Assembly: GCA_937980205.1 (NCBI GenBank)
Contig: CALJKW010000042.1
Span: forward strand, 62,001 to 126,000
Reading direction: 5' to 3'
Length of the DNA stretch: 64,000 bases
Source of the DNA: an uncultured Myxococcales bacterium
GTDB lineage: Bacteria > Myxococcota > Myxococcia > Myxococcales > Myxococcaceae
Part shown: positions 43,346 to 52,309 of the stretch, one piece after another
How positions within the stretch are numbered: position 1 is the stretch's first letter
Layout: each line of letters begins with the position of its first letter
Translations under genes and position numbers: made by a program
Notes under the pieces: model-generated
The model's input: only the letters and a program-made list of their open reading frames with translations
The model's database searches: none
Told to the model about the DNA's origin: nothing

Positions 43346-44367
43346 TCACGACGCTGCTGCTGGTGCTGGCGGGACAGACGCTCGAAGCCGAAGGCGAAGC
43401 TCCGCTCGCGCTGGGCTACGTGCAGGCGGTGCAGCGGGCGAAGGACGAGGCGCTCAAGAAGCTGATCCTCGCAGCGTGCACGGACTCGCTCAGAGCGGAC
43501 GGCAAGGACGAGCAGTGCGCGTCGGACGAGCGCGTGCTGGCGGAGTTCGCGGGCCGGGTCACCCACTTCGAGGTCCTCTCGCAGCAGCAGACGCGCGACC
43601 GCGTGAAGGTGAAGGCGCGCGCGAACGTGGCGCTGAAGTCGCAGCCGACCGACAAGCTCGACGCCGAGCGGCTGTACCGCGAGCGCGCCGGCTCGCTGCG
43701 GCTGAGCGTCGGCGTCATCGAAGAAGTCCTCGACGCGAAGCGGCGCCCGATCGTCTGGGCGGGCACCGTCGCCTCGCGCCTGTCGGAGCTGTTCGCCGCC
43801 GACGGCTTCCACCCGCACCTGCTCGAGCCGCTCGACGGCAGCGACGTCTCCGCGGTGCAGGCGGCCGCGAAGGACGACAACACCGACTACGCGCTGGTCG
43901 GGCGCGTCACGCTCTCCCGCGGCGGCGAGCAGGCCTACGTGAGCGGACGCCTCGTGGTCATCGACCTCGCGCGCGGCGTCGTGGTCGCGCAGCAGCCGGT
44001 CGAGCTCAGCGGGCCGCTGACCAGCCGGCTCGAGCGGGTCGGCCAGGAGCTCGTCGAGCCCGAGCTGCCGAAGTGGGCCACCGCGCTCCGCGCCGGCATC
44101 GTGCAGTCGCTGCGCGACGCCGAAGCGAAGGGTGACGAGGTGACGGTGAAGGTCGCCGGGCTGAAGGGCCAGGCGCAGGCCGACGCGCTCTTCGCGAAGC
44201 TGCAGACGGTCAAAGGCGTCGTCGAGGCGCGCGGCGGCTTCGGTGACGGCGCCCTGAGCGTCACTTTGCGGACCAAAGTTCCTGCGCGGGAGCTCGCCCG
44301 CACCCTGTCGAAGTTCCTCTCGATCTCCGCGGTGCGGAGCACGTCGATCGAGGCATCGGCGAAATAG
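43342..44367 (+). CDS. FlgT-like secreted protein, paralogue of the one at 39377
   Basis: A 341-residue protein from GTG 43342 (signal MITTLLLVLAGQTLEA). Its layout follows that of the 39377 protein: an N-terminal region rich in A/K/E helices (YVQAVQRAKDEALKKLIL), a middle block (ASRLSELFAADGFHPHLL, then NTDYALVGRVTLSRGG) and a C-terminal module (VKVAGLKGQAQADALFAKLQ). No lipobox is present, so it is probably periplasmic. It is the last gene before the gliding cluster, from which it is separated by a 127-bp spacer. Confidence 0.7.
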   Translation: MITTLLLVLAGQTLEAEGEAPLALGYVQAVQRAKDEALKKLILAACTDSLRADGKDEQCASDERVLAEFAGRVTHFEVLSQQQTRDRVKVKARANVALKSQPTDKLDAERLYRERAGSLRLSVGVIEEVLDAKRRPIVWAGTVASRLSELFAADGFHPHLLEPLDGSDVSAVQAAAKDDNTDYALVGRVTLSRGGEQAYVSGRLVVIDLARGVVVAQQPVELSGPLTSRLERVGQELVEPELPKWATALRAGIVQSLRDAEAKGDEVTVKVAGLKGQAQADALFAKLQTVKGVVEARGGFGDGALSVTLRTKVPARELARTLSKFLSISAVRSTSIEASAK

Positions 44368-44401
44368 CTGCGCGAGGGCTGAGCGGGGTTAGAAAGGCCG
44401 C

Positions 44402-44432
44402 TTGACCGATAGTCTGACGGAGCGCGAAGATT
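44402..44432 (+). promoter_or_regulatory. Weak candidate promoter for the glt cluster
   Basis: TTGACC at 44402-44407 and AAGATT at 44427-44432 are separated by 19 bases in the spacer before gltD. The spacing and -10 match are both poor, so other sigma factors may be used instead. Confidence 0.2.
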
Positions 44433-44494
44433 CGCGTCCGGTTTCCAAAGGGTTCGACCGCGGTCCCCCATCCCCGGTCAGGACATAAGCCATC

Positions 44495-47400
44495 ATGCAA
44501 AGACTCATCATCGTCACCGTTCTACTCACATCCGCCTTCGTCTCGGCCGCCGAGGAGAAGAAGGACGGTGAGCGCAAGGCCGCGAAGGACACCGACCTCA
44601 AGAAAGAGAGCGCCGGTGGTCCCGCGAAGGATCTCGCCGGCAGCATCGAGCGCAAGAAGACGGAGACGGGCAAGGCCGCCCCTGCGCTGCAGTACGACCA
44701 GTTCCGGCTGGGCGTCGAGATCCAGGTCGCGAGCAAGCGGCGCCAGCAGATTCAGGACCTCGAGAAGATCATCCAGCTGAGCCAGAAGGACAAGAAGGAG
44801 ATGCCGAACCTGCTCTTCCGGCTCGGCGAGCTCTACTGGGAAGAGTCGCAGTACTTCTTCTTCGAGGCCAACCGCAAAGACGACGAGTACATCAACGCGA
44901 TGAACGCCGGCGACGAGGCCGGCAAGGAGCGCGCGAAGGCCGAGAAGGAAGAGCTGCTGAACAAGCAGAAGGACAACGCGCGAATCGCCACCGAGAAGTA
45001 CGCGGAGATCGTTCAGAAGTACAAAGACTTCGAGCGCACCGACGAAGTCCTCTACTTCCTCGGCAAGAACCTGATGGACATGGGCGACGAGAAGAAGTCG
45101 CTCGTCGCGTACAAGCGGCTCATCGAGAAGTACCCGAAGTCGAAGTACCTGCCCGACGCGCACCTGGCGTTCGGCGAGTACTACTTCAACAACTCGAAGG
45201 CGAAGCGCGACGTGCTCGAGAAGGCGCTCGCTTCGTACAAGCAGGCCGCGCAGTTCCCCGACAGCCACGTCTACGGCTACGCGCTGTACAAGCAGGGTTG
45301 GTGCTACTTCAACCTCACCGAATACGAGAAGGCGATGGATCAGTTCAAAGCCGTCGTCCTGCTCGTCGACATCATCGGCGAGAAGGAAGTCACGGGCGAC
45401 GAAGGGAAGGGGAAGAAGAACCCCCGCGCCGGCCTCGTGAAGGAAGCGCGCAACGACTACGTGCGCAGCTACGCGCGACTGCTGACGGCTACGCCGAGCG
45501 ACGGAAAAGATCGCTTCAGCAAGCTCGCGAAGAACCCCGACGACCTGCGGCTCATGATGAAGCAGCTCGCGCTGCTCTTCTACGAAGACGGCAAGGACAA
45601 GGAAGCGGCGCTGGCGTTCAACATGCTCATCAACGAGCGCCCGTCGTCGCCGGAAGCTCCGGGCTTCCAGTCGAAGGTGATCGACTGCGTCTTGCGCGCC
45701 GGCAACAAGCAGATGACCGTCCAGCAGGTTCGCCGCCTGGTGAAGATCATGGACGACGTCATGAAGGCGAACCCGAACCCGCAGGGCAAAGACAAGACCG
45801 CGCTCGACGAGGCGCGTGAGCTGTCCGAGCGCATCCTCTCGAACCTCGCGGTCAACTGGCACAACGAGTGCCGCAAGACGCGCGACGAGGACTGCTACAA
45901 GTTCGCGAACGACGTCTACGGCGACTACCTGACGCTCTTCCCCGAGAACCCGAAGGCGTACGACCTGCGGTTCTTCTGGGCCGAGCTCCTCAACGACAAC
46001 CTCAACAAGTACGAGCAGAGCGCGGCCGAGTACACGAAGGTCATGCTCGCCGACGTCGAGAAGATGGAGAAGAAGGACGACAAGGGCCAGCCCGGCAAGC
46101 CCGGCAAGTGGATGCTCAACGCCGCCTTCAACGCGATCCTGGCGAGCGAAGAGGTCGTGAAGATTCCGCCCGTGCCGCCGCCGCCCGAGATCAAAGATCC
46201 GAACAAGGCCGCCGAGATTCACCCGAAGAAGAAGGCGCTGCTCGACGCGTGCGAGCGGTACATCAAGTACGTGCCGAACGGCGAGAAGAAGGTCGAGATC
46301 GCCTACAAGGCCGCGCGCATCTACTACGAGTACAACCACCTCGAAGAGGCGGTGAAGCGGTTCACGGACATCACGCTGAACTACGCCGACCACAAGTTCG
46401 AAGACGGCTCGAAGCCCTGCGTCATCACCGGCAACCTCGTGATCGACGCGTTCAACCTGCGCGGCGACACGAAGTCGATGAACGAGTACTCGCGCAAGTT
46501 CGCGAACGAGAAGTGCGCGCAGCAGAACCCGGACTTCAAGACCGACATGTACAAGCTGGCCGAGCAGACGACGTTCAAGCTCGCCAACGCGCTCGACGCG
46601 CAGAAGGACTACGTCGGCGCGGCGAAGGCGTACACGGACTTCATCGCCGAGTTCCCGAAGTCGGATCTCGCGGACAAGGCGATGTTCAACGCGGCGATCG
46701 ACTTCTACAACGCGAAGATGCTCGACAAGGCGATCGAGACCCGCAAGCGCATCATCAAGGAATACCCGAAGTCGCAGTTCGTGCCGCAGACGATGTTCGC
46801 GCTGGCAGAAGGGTACGAGGCGATCGCCGACTTCGCGAACGCGTGCGAGTACTACGAGGACTACGCCGACAACTACGAGAAGAGCATCGGCAAGGGCGGC
46901 AAGAAGCCCGAGGCCAAGAAGGCGGCGCCGAAGAAGGGGAAGGGGAAGGACGACGACAAGCCCGCGAAGGCCGGTGAGCAGGTCTGGGAAGAGGCGAAGG
47001 CGAAGATCGCGATCTTCAACTCGGGCGTCTTCCGCGACGGCCTCGGCCAGTACGGCAAGGCGCTGTCGAACCGCGAGCGCTACCTGAAGCTCTGGCCGGA
47101 GGACAAAGACGCCGAGGCGGTGTTCCTCTCCATCGTCGACCTCCACGAGCGCAACGCCAAGTACAAGAAGGCCGCGGACCAGCTCGAGGAGTACGAGCGC
47201 AAGTTCATCAAGGACCCGAACAAGGTGCTCACGGCCGAGGGCCGCATCCACACCATCTACTTCGAGAAGATGAAGCAGAAGCCGCAGGCCGAGAAGATCT
47301 GCAAGCGCATCCTCATGTACTACGAGGCGCTGCCGAAGAAGACGGCGAAGGCGCTCGAGATCACCGCGCTCGACCCGGTCGGTCGCTGCAACTTCATGGC

Positions 47401-48142
47401 GAACGAGGACGACTACAAGAAGTACCTCGGCGTGAAGCTGAAGTGGTCGAAGCTGCAGAACGTCGGCGAGCTCAAGAGCTCGATCAAGGACAAGTCGAAG
47501 GCGCTCGAGGGCATCACCAAGCTGTACACCGAGACCGTCGCGCTGAAGTCCGCCGACCCCGCCATCTGCGCGCTGCACAAGATCGGTCTGTCGTACGAGC
47601 AGTTCGCGGATCAGCTCTCGAACCCGCCGGTGCCGAAGGGCGTGCCGGAAGATCTGCTGATGGAGATCAAGGCGCAGTTCGACGAGCAGGCGCGCCCGAT
47701 CAAGGACAAGGCCGCCGAGGCGTTCGCCGCCGCGGTGCAGAAGAGCCAGGAGCTCGACGTGTACAACCCGTGCACGACCGCCGCGCTCAACAAGCTGCGC
47801 GACAAGTTCAAGCCCGAGACGTTCCCGCAGATGCCCGAGGAGGTCCTCGACATCAAGGTCGACGTCGGATCCAAGAACATGTCGATCGGCAACGAGGTGC
47901 TGACGTCGATTCAGCCGATCGCGAGGAGCGAGTCTGCGCGAATCGCCGGCACCGGTGGCGTGACGGTGCGTGACTCGGCTCCGCCCGATGACAACCCGCC
48001 AGCCAAGAACGTGGCGAAGGCCGATCCTCCCCCCGAGCGCAAAAAGGACCCCGAGCCCGCGCCGGCTCCGGAGAAGAAGGGCAACAACGCGCCTCCGCCG
48101 AAGAAGGGTGGCGGTGACGCCGAGCCGGAGGACGCGCTGTGA
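44495..48142 (+). CDS. gltD: Gliding motility periplasmic TPR protein GltD (AgmU)
   Basis: A 1215-residue protein, near the 1218 I recall for M. xanthus GltD/AgmU. It has a signal peptide (LIIVTVLLTSAFVSA) and then many TPR and TPR-like units (for example TDEVLYFLGKNLMDMGDEKK, DAHLAFGEYYFNNSKAK, SDLADKAMFNAAIDFYNAKM). The C-terminal 70 residues are Pro/Lys/Glu rich and end EPEDAL. In M. xanthus GltD is a periplasmic scaffold of the Agl-Glt gliding machine that links inner- and outer-membrane parts. It opens the cluster and overlaps gltE by 4 bp. Identification rests on length, TPR content and gene order. Confidence 0.85.
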   Translation: MQRLIIVTVLLTSAFVSAAEEKKDGERKAAKDTDLKKESAGGPAKDLAGSIERKKTETGKAAPALQYDQFRLGVEIQVASKRRQQIQDLEKIIQLSQKDKKEMPNLLFRLGELYWEESQYFFFEANRKDDEYINAMNAGDEAGKERAKAEKEELLNKQKDNARIATEKYAEIVQKYKDFERTDEVLYFLGKNLMDMGDEKKSLVAYKRLIEKYPKSKYLPDAHLAFGEYYFNNSKAKRDVLEKALASYKQAAQFPDSHVYGYALYKQGWCYFNLTEYEKAMDQFKAVVLLVDIIGEKEVTGDEGKGKKNPRAGLVKEARNDYVRSYARLLTATPSDGKDRFSKLAKNPDDLRLMMKQLALLFYEDGKDKEAALAFNMLINERPSSPEAPGFQSKVIDCVLRAGNKQMTVQQVRRLVKIMDDVMKANPNPQGKDKTALDEARELSERILSNLAVNWHNECRKTRDEDCYKFANDVYGDYLTLFPENPKAYDLRFFWAELLNDNLNKYEQSAAEYTKVMLADVEKMEKKDDKGQPGKPGKWMLNAAFNAILASEEVVKIPPVPPPPEIKDPNKAAEIHPKKKALLDACERYIKYVPNGEKKVEIAYKAARIYYEYNHLEEAVKRFTDITLNYADHKFEDGSKPCVITGNLVIDAFNLRGDTKSMNEYSRKFANEKCAQQNPDFKTDMYKLAEQTTFKLANALDAQKDYVGAAKAYTDFIAEFPKSDLADKAMFNAAIDFYNAKMLDKAIETRKRIIKEYPKSQFVPQTMFALAEGYEAIADFANACEYYEDYADNYEKSIGKGGKKPEAKKAAPKKGKGKDDDKPAKAGEQVWEEAKAKIAIFNSGVFRDGLGQYGKALSNRERYLKLWPEDKDAEAVFLSIVDLHERNAKYKKAADQLEEYERKFIKDPNKVLTAEGRIHTIYFEKMKQKPQAEKICKRILMYYEALPKKTAKALEITALDPVGRCNFMANEDDYKKYLGVKLKWSKLQNVGELKSSIKDKSKALEGITKLYTETVALKSADPAICALHKIGLSYEQFADQLSNPPVPKGVPEDLLMEIKAQFDEQARPIKDKAAEAFAAAVQKSQELDVYNPCTTAALNKLRDKFKPETFPQMPEEVLDIKVDVGSKNMSIGNEVLTSIQPIARSESARIAGTGGVTVRDSAPPDDNPPAKNVAKADPPPERKKDPEPAPAPEKKGNNAPPPKKGGGDAEPEDAL

Positions 48143-49584
48143 GAGCGGCACTTCTGGCAGTGGCGGTCTTCGGCGTCGCGTGCACGACGACGAGCAGCAC
48201 CCAGCGCAAGGACGACCGCGGTGGCGGTGAGACGTCAGGCGGCACCTCGAGCGGCGGCACCGCGCAGACCGGCGGTGCAGCGGCGGAGGTGACGCCGAAC
48301 ATCAACTCCAAGGCCAAGCTCGGTTTCGAGGATGCGAACAAGGCCTGGGACAAGATGGCCAAGGAGGGCAAGTTCGACTGGGAGCAGTTGGACAGCCGCT
48401 ACAAGACCGCTGCCGATGCTGACGAGACGTTCGCCGAGCCCGTCTACAACCGCGGCGTCATCGCGGAGAAACGCGGCAACATCAAACAGGCCGCCGAGTT
48501 CTACAAGCAGGCGCTCGATCGCCGGCCGTCGCTCTGGCAGGCGGCCGAGAACCTCGCGGTCATCGCGCAGAACCAGGGCAACGAGGCCGAGGCGACCAAG
48601 ATCTACGAGAGCATCCTCTCGGCGTTCCCCGACAACGCTTCGAGCCGCGCGCGCCTGGCCGAGATCGCGCGTCGCAACGGTCAGAGCGATCGGGCGCTGG
48701 AGCTCGCGCGCGAGGCCTTGTTCCGCGACCCGAAGACGCTGCAGGCGTACAAGACGATGATGCTCGTGAACTACGAGCAGAAGCAGTTCTCGATGGCTCG
48801 GCTGTGCGCGCTGCGCGCGACGAAGATCCAGGAGAACGACCCGGAGATCTACTTCACGCTCGGGCTCATCAACATGGCGGAGAAGGAGCCCGCGAAGGCG
48901 CGCGTGCAGTTCAAGAACGCGGTCGGGGCGCGGCCCGACTTCCTGCCCGCGCACCTCGAGCTCGCGAAGATGGCGCTCGCGCAGGAGGACTACATCGGCG
49001 CAGAGGAGAGCATCCGCGCGATCCTCCAGCGCGGCGGCAAAAATCCGGAGGCGCTCATCAACCTGGGCGTCGCGCAGAAGGGGCAGGGCAAGTACGACGA
49101 CGCGCTCAAGTCCTATGACGACGCGCAGAAGCTGAACGCGAACCTGCCGGCCATCTACTTCAACCGCGGCCTCGTCTTCGGCGCGCGCGGTGAGTGCGAC
49201 AAGGCGCTCGAGCTCTACAAGTCGTACATCTCGATGTCCGGCGGCGCGCTGCCGGGCAATCACGGCGTCTTCGGCGCCATCAAGAGGTGCGAAGAGGTCA
49301 TCGCCCGCCGCGAGGAGGACAAGCGGGCCGCCGAGGAAGCCGCGAAGATGGAAGCGGAGATGAAGAAGCAGGAGGAGGCGGCGAAGGAGGCCGAGAAGAA
49401 GCAGAAGGAGGAGGAGCTCAAGAAGCAGCAGGACTCCGCGCGCGGCGCGCCTCCGCCGGCTGAAGCGAAGAAGGACGAGCCTCCACCGGCGAAGAAGGAA
49501 GAGCCGAAGAAGGAAGAGCCCAAGAAGGCGGCTCCGACGCCTCCGAAAAAGAAGAGCGGCGACGAACCCGATGACGCGCTGTAG
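48139..49584 (+). CDS. gltE: Gliding motility TPR lipoprotein GltE (AglT)
   Basis: A 481-residue lipoprotein: signal ALLAVAVFGVAC with Cys 15 as the lipid site. A run of TPRs follows (AEPVYNRGVIAEKRGNIKQA, LWQAAENLAVIAQNQGNEAE, PEALINLGVAQKGQGKYDDA). The tail is a Lys/Glu/Pro-rich helix ending EPDDAL, like the end of GltD. Threonine at +2 fits outer-membrane sorting. In M. xanthus GltE is a periplasmic-facing outer-membrane component that interacts with other Glt proteins. The GTG start overlaps the gltD stop (GTGA). Confidence 0.85.
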   Translation: MRAALLAVAVFGVACTTTSSTQRKDDRGGGETSGGTSSGGTAQTGGAAAEVTPNINSKAKLGFEDANKAWDKMAKEGKFDWEQLDSRYKTAADADETFAEPVYNRGVIAEKRGNIKQAAEFYKQALDRRPSLWQAAENLAVIAQNQGNEAEATKIYESILSAFPDNASSRARLAEIARRNGQSDRALELAREALFRDPKTLQAYKTMMLVNYEQKQFSMARLCALRATKIQENDPEIYFTLGLINMAEKEPAKARVQFKNAVGARPDFLPAHLELAKMALAQEDYIGAEESIRAILQRGGKNPEALINLGVAQKGQGKYDDALKSYDDAQKLNANLPAIYFNRGLVFGARGECDKALELYKSYISMSGGALPGNHGVFGAIKRCEEVIARREEDKRAAEEAAKMEAEMKKQEEAAKEAEKKQKEEELKKQQDSARGAPPPAEAKKDEPPPAKKEEPKKEEPKKAAPTPPKKKSGDEPDDAL

Positions 49585-49598
49585 GCGTTCAACGGGGC

Positions 49599-49814
49599 AT
49601 GAGCCCCATCCTGCTTGCCGTGGCGTTGTTCGCTGCTGAACCGAAGAAGGTGCCCGTCCAGAGACACGACTTCGAAAATGACGTGATCGAAGCGACGACG
49701 AAATCTCCAGACGGCACCATCATCACCTACCGTAACTCGCCGAAATTCAAGAGGCTGATCAAAGTTCGCGAGAACTTCGACGACAAAATCGTTAGGTCTG
49801 TCGACCAGATGTGA
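49599..49814 (+). CDS. Small secreted GltF-like protein, copy 1
   Basis: A 71-residue protein with a short signal peptide (MSPILLAVALFAAEP). The mature part (HDFENDVIEATTKSPDGTII, ending IKVRENFDDKIVRSVDQM) aligns end to end with the next protein (EYSFDDDTIEGDLTKPDGEY, ending IKIREEFKDKVMQSVGEL). Its place between gltE and gltG is that of gltF in M. xanthus, a small periplasmic component. Base use is slightly less GC-rich than the neighbours (AAA, AAT). It starts 14 bp after gltE. Confidence 0.7.
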   Translation: MSPILLAVALFAAEPKKVPVQRHDFENDVIEATTKSPDGTIITYRNSPKFKRLIKVRENFDDKIVRSVDQM

Positions 49815-49859
49815 TTCGCGCAGTAGTCTCCGCGCCAAAGAGGGACTGGAGGGTCGTAC

Positions 49860-50126
49860 ATGCGGAACCTCATCATCATTGGCACGTTGCTCATGGCATC
49901 CGTGGCCTTCGCCCAGGGTAAGGGCGGCAAGGCCGGCGGCGGCGGAGACAACGTCACCTACAAGAAGACCACCGAGTACTCCTTCGACGACGACACGATC
50001 GAAGGCGACCTCACCAAGCCCGACGGCGAGTACGTCGAGGCGCGCAACAAGGTGAGACACTCGAACCTCATCAAGATTCGCGAAGAGTTCAAAGACAAGG
50101 TCATGCAGTCGGTCGGCGAGCTCTAA
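49860..50126 (+). CDS. Small secreted GltF-like protein, copy 2
   Basis: An 88-residue protein with signal MRNLIIIGTLLMASVAFAQG, a Gly/Lys-rich spacer, and the same short core as copy 1 (DDDTIEGDLTKPDGEYVEAR to the C-terminal KIREEFKDKVMQSVGEL). GGAGG lies about 10 bases before the ATG. Being the better-formed copy and closer to gltG, it is the likelier GltF. The core has no family I can name beyond this. Confidence 0.72.
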   Translation: MRNLIIIGTLLMASVAFAQGKGGKAGGGGDNVTYKKTTEYSFDDDTIEGDLTKPDGEYVEARNKVRHSNLIKIREEFKDKVMQSVGEL

Positions 50127-50186
50127 AGGCACGCGCCGGGAACCCCACGGTTTCCGCGGTGTCGGTACGATTAAGGAGGCAGCAAC

Positions 50187-52154
50187 GTGGCCGTTCCACT
50201 CACACTCCGCGTCTACAAAGGTGACCAGGAAGTCACCGCGAAGGACTACGACCGGGACATCATCAAGATCGGTCGCCTCTCGTCGGCACACCTGTGCCTC
50301 GATGACGAGAAGGTCTCGCGCATTCACTCGGTGATCGAGGTCGGCCCGGACGGAGCCCTCTCCATCATCGACATGGGCAGCGTCGAGGGCACCTTCGTCA
50401 ACGGCAAGCGCGTCAACAAGGGCACGCTGGCGTTCGGCGACGAGATCAAGGTCGGCAACACGACGATCAAGGTCGAGAAGGCCGGCGCGGCTCCTTCGGT
50501 GGCGCCGGCTGGCGATGCGCCGATCACGGACGTTCCGACGGCGGTCGTGCCGAACATGGCGGCGGTCGCGGGTGCGGTCGAGGCCCAGGCGGCGGCTCCG
50601 GCTCCGGTGGCGGCGGCTCCTGCGCCGGCCCCGGTCGCGGCGGCTCCGGCTCCGGCGCCCGTGGCGGCAGCTCCGGCGCCCGCGCCGGTGGCGCAGGCCC
50701 CGGCTCCGGTCGCTCAGGCCGAGGCTCCGCAGCAGGAGGTCGTCAACGAGCAGACCGGTGAGCCGACCCGCGCGCGTCCCCGCGCTCGCAAGGGCAGCGG
50801 CCCGCTGGGCGTCGAGATGCGCTTCATGTGGGGCGACCAGATGGTCGCGAGCCACTTCATCCAGCCGGGCGAGCAGAAGGCGTTCAGCATCGGCAGCGCG
50901 GCGAAGTGCGACTTCAACTGCAGCGACTCGAAGCTGGGCACGCCGTCGTTCGTCATCGTTCGCACGGAGAAGCAGGGCAGCGGTGCGACGCTGCGCTTCA
51001 CCGGCAAGATGAAGGGCGAGCTTCACCGACGCTCGGGCGACGAGGTGATGACGCTCGCCGAGGCGAAGGAGAAGCGGGTCGCGAGCCCCGACGGTGACGC
51101 GTACGCGATCACCATGCAGGGCGACGACTTCGCGTGGGTCGACGTCGGCGGCATCGTCGTCGAGGTGTTCTTCCAGCCCGCGCCGAAGCCGGTCTTCGTC
51201 CCGTTCGCCGAGACGATCGACTTCACCGCGCTCAACATCTTCCTCATCGCGTTCTTCTTCGGAGCGGTGTTCGTCATCACGGCGATCAACCACTCGCTCG
51301 AGGGCGACGAGTACGCGGACGAGCTCGACTCCAACAACTCGCGCATCGCGAAGCTGCTGATCAAGCCGCCGGAAGTGCAGAAGACGCTCGCCAAGATGGA
51401 GAAGAAGAAGGACTCCGGCGAGATCGCGCAGAAGCACAAGAACGACGAAGGCTCGATGGGCAAGAAGGACGCTCCGAAGCGTTCGGCTCACGCGGCGCCG
51501 AAGGGCGACCCGAACAACAAGGACCAGGCGCGCATGCTGGTCGCGAAGGTGTTCGGCAACTCGGGCGGCGGCGTGTCCACCATCTTCGGCCACCAGGGCC
51601 TCGGCGGTGAGCTGCGCTCGGCGATGGGCAACATGTTCGGCGCGGCGCCTGGCGACGCGCAGGGCTTCGGCGGCCTCGGCCTGCGAGGCTCGGGCTCCGG
51701 CGGCGGTGGCGTCGGTGACACCATCGGCATCGGCGGCATCGGTACGCGCGGCCGTGGCGGTGGCACAGGCGGCTATGGCTCCGGCGTTGGTGTTCTGGGT
51801 GGAAAAAAGGACGTCGACATCGGCATCACGTCTGCCGAGCCGACGGTCATGGGCTCGCTCGACAAGGAGCTCATCCGCCAGGTCATTCACCGAAACCGCG
51901 GACAGATTCGGTACTGCTACGAGTCGCAGCTGACTTCGCACCCGAACCTGCACGGCAAGGTCGCCATCAAGTTCATCATCTCGGCCTCGGGCACCGTCGC
52001 GCAGTCGCAGGTGGCTCAGTCCGACGTGAAGAACGCCGAGCTCGAGACGTGCGTCGCGGGCCGCGTTCGCACCTGGGTCTTCCCCAAGCCGAAGGGCGGC
52101 GGCGTGGTCATCGTGACCTATCCGTTCGTCTTCTCGCAGTCGGGCGGCAAGTAA
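50187..52154 (+). CDS. gltG: Gliding motility inner-membrane protein GltG (FHA plus AgmX/PglI TonB-like domain)
   Basis: A 655-residue protein from GTG 50187 with a strong AAGGAGG (50173-50179). The N-terminus is an FHA domain (about 5-95: IKIGRLSSAHLCL, VSRIHSVIEV, GTFVNGKRV). A Pro/Ala repeat linker (about 115-190), a second FHA-like sheet region (about 205-340), a transmembrane helix (about 347-368), a Lys/Gly-rich periplasmic linker, and a C-terminal TonB-like AgmX/PglI domain (about 558-655) with paired Cys 577 and 622 follow. GltG crosses the inner membrane, with FHA reading phospho-threonine inside and the TonB-like end reaching toward the outer membrane. It is thought to couple the proton-driven motor to surface adhesion. 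Confidence 0.88.
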   Translation: MAVPLTLRVYKGDQEVTAKDYDRDIIKIGRLSSAHLCLDDEKVSRIHSVIEVGPDGALSIIDMGSVEGTFVNGKRVNKGTLAFGDEIKVGNTTIKVEKAGAAPSVAPAGDAPITDVPTAVVPNMAAVAGAVEAQAAAPAPVAAAPAPAPVAAAPAPAPVAAAPAPAPVAQAPAPVAQAEAPQQEVVNEQTGEPTRARPRARKGSGPLGVEMRFMWGDQMVASHFIQPGEQKAFSIGSAAKCDFNCSDSKLGTPSFVIVRTEKQGSGATLRFTGKMKGELHRRSGDEVMTLAEAKEKRVASPDGDAYAITMQGDDFAWVDVGGIVVEVFFQPAPKPVFVPFAETIDFTALNIFLIAFFFGAVFVITAINHSLEGDEYADELDSNNSRIAKLLIKPPEVQKTLAKMEKKKDSGEIAQKHKNDEGSMGKKDAPKRSAHAAPKGDPNNKDQARMLVAKVFGNSGGGVSTIFGHQGLGGELRSAMGNMFGAAPGDAQGFGGLGLRGSGSGGGGVGDTIGIGGIGTRGRGGGTGGYGSGVGVLGGKKDVDIGITSAEPTVMGSLDKELIRQVIHRNRGQIRYCYESQLTSHPNLHGKVAIKFIISASGTVAQSQVAQSDVKNAELETCVAGRVRTWVFPKPKGGGVVIVTYPFVFSQSGGK

Positions 52155-52169
52155 CGCTGCCGTCGTAGC

Positions 52170-52230
52170 TTCCGGGCCAGGTTCGTGAGCCGCCAGGTGC
52201 GGTCAGCGAATCTGGCCCGAAGTGTTTTTG
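52170..52230 (+). terminator. Long hairpin with T-tract between gltG and gltH
   Basis: Arm CTTCCGGGCCAGGTTCG (52170-52186) pairs with CGAATCTGGCCCGAAG (52208-52223), with one bulge and one mismatch; a smaller CCGC/GCGG hairpin lies in the loop. The tail TGTTTTT follows. It could terminate part of the glt transcripts or act as an attenuator, dividing the cluster into two expression blocks. Confidence 0.65.
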
Positions 52231-52309
52231 TGGTACGAAGTCTTCCGCTTCAAAGGGGCGGCAGTCTGCGCTTTGCGAACGCATCCTCCGTGGTAGTTTC
52301 CGCCGCCTC

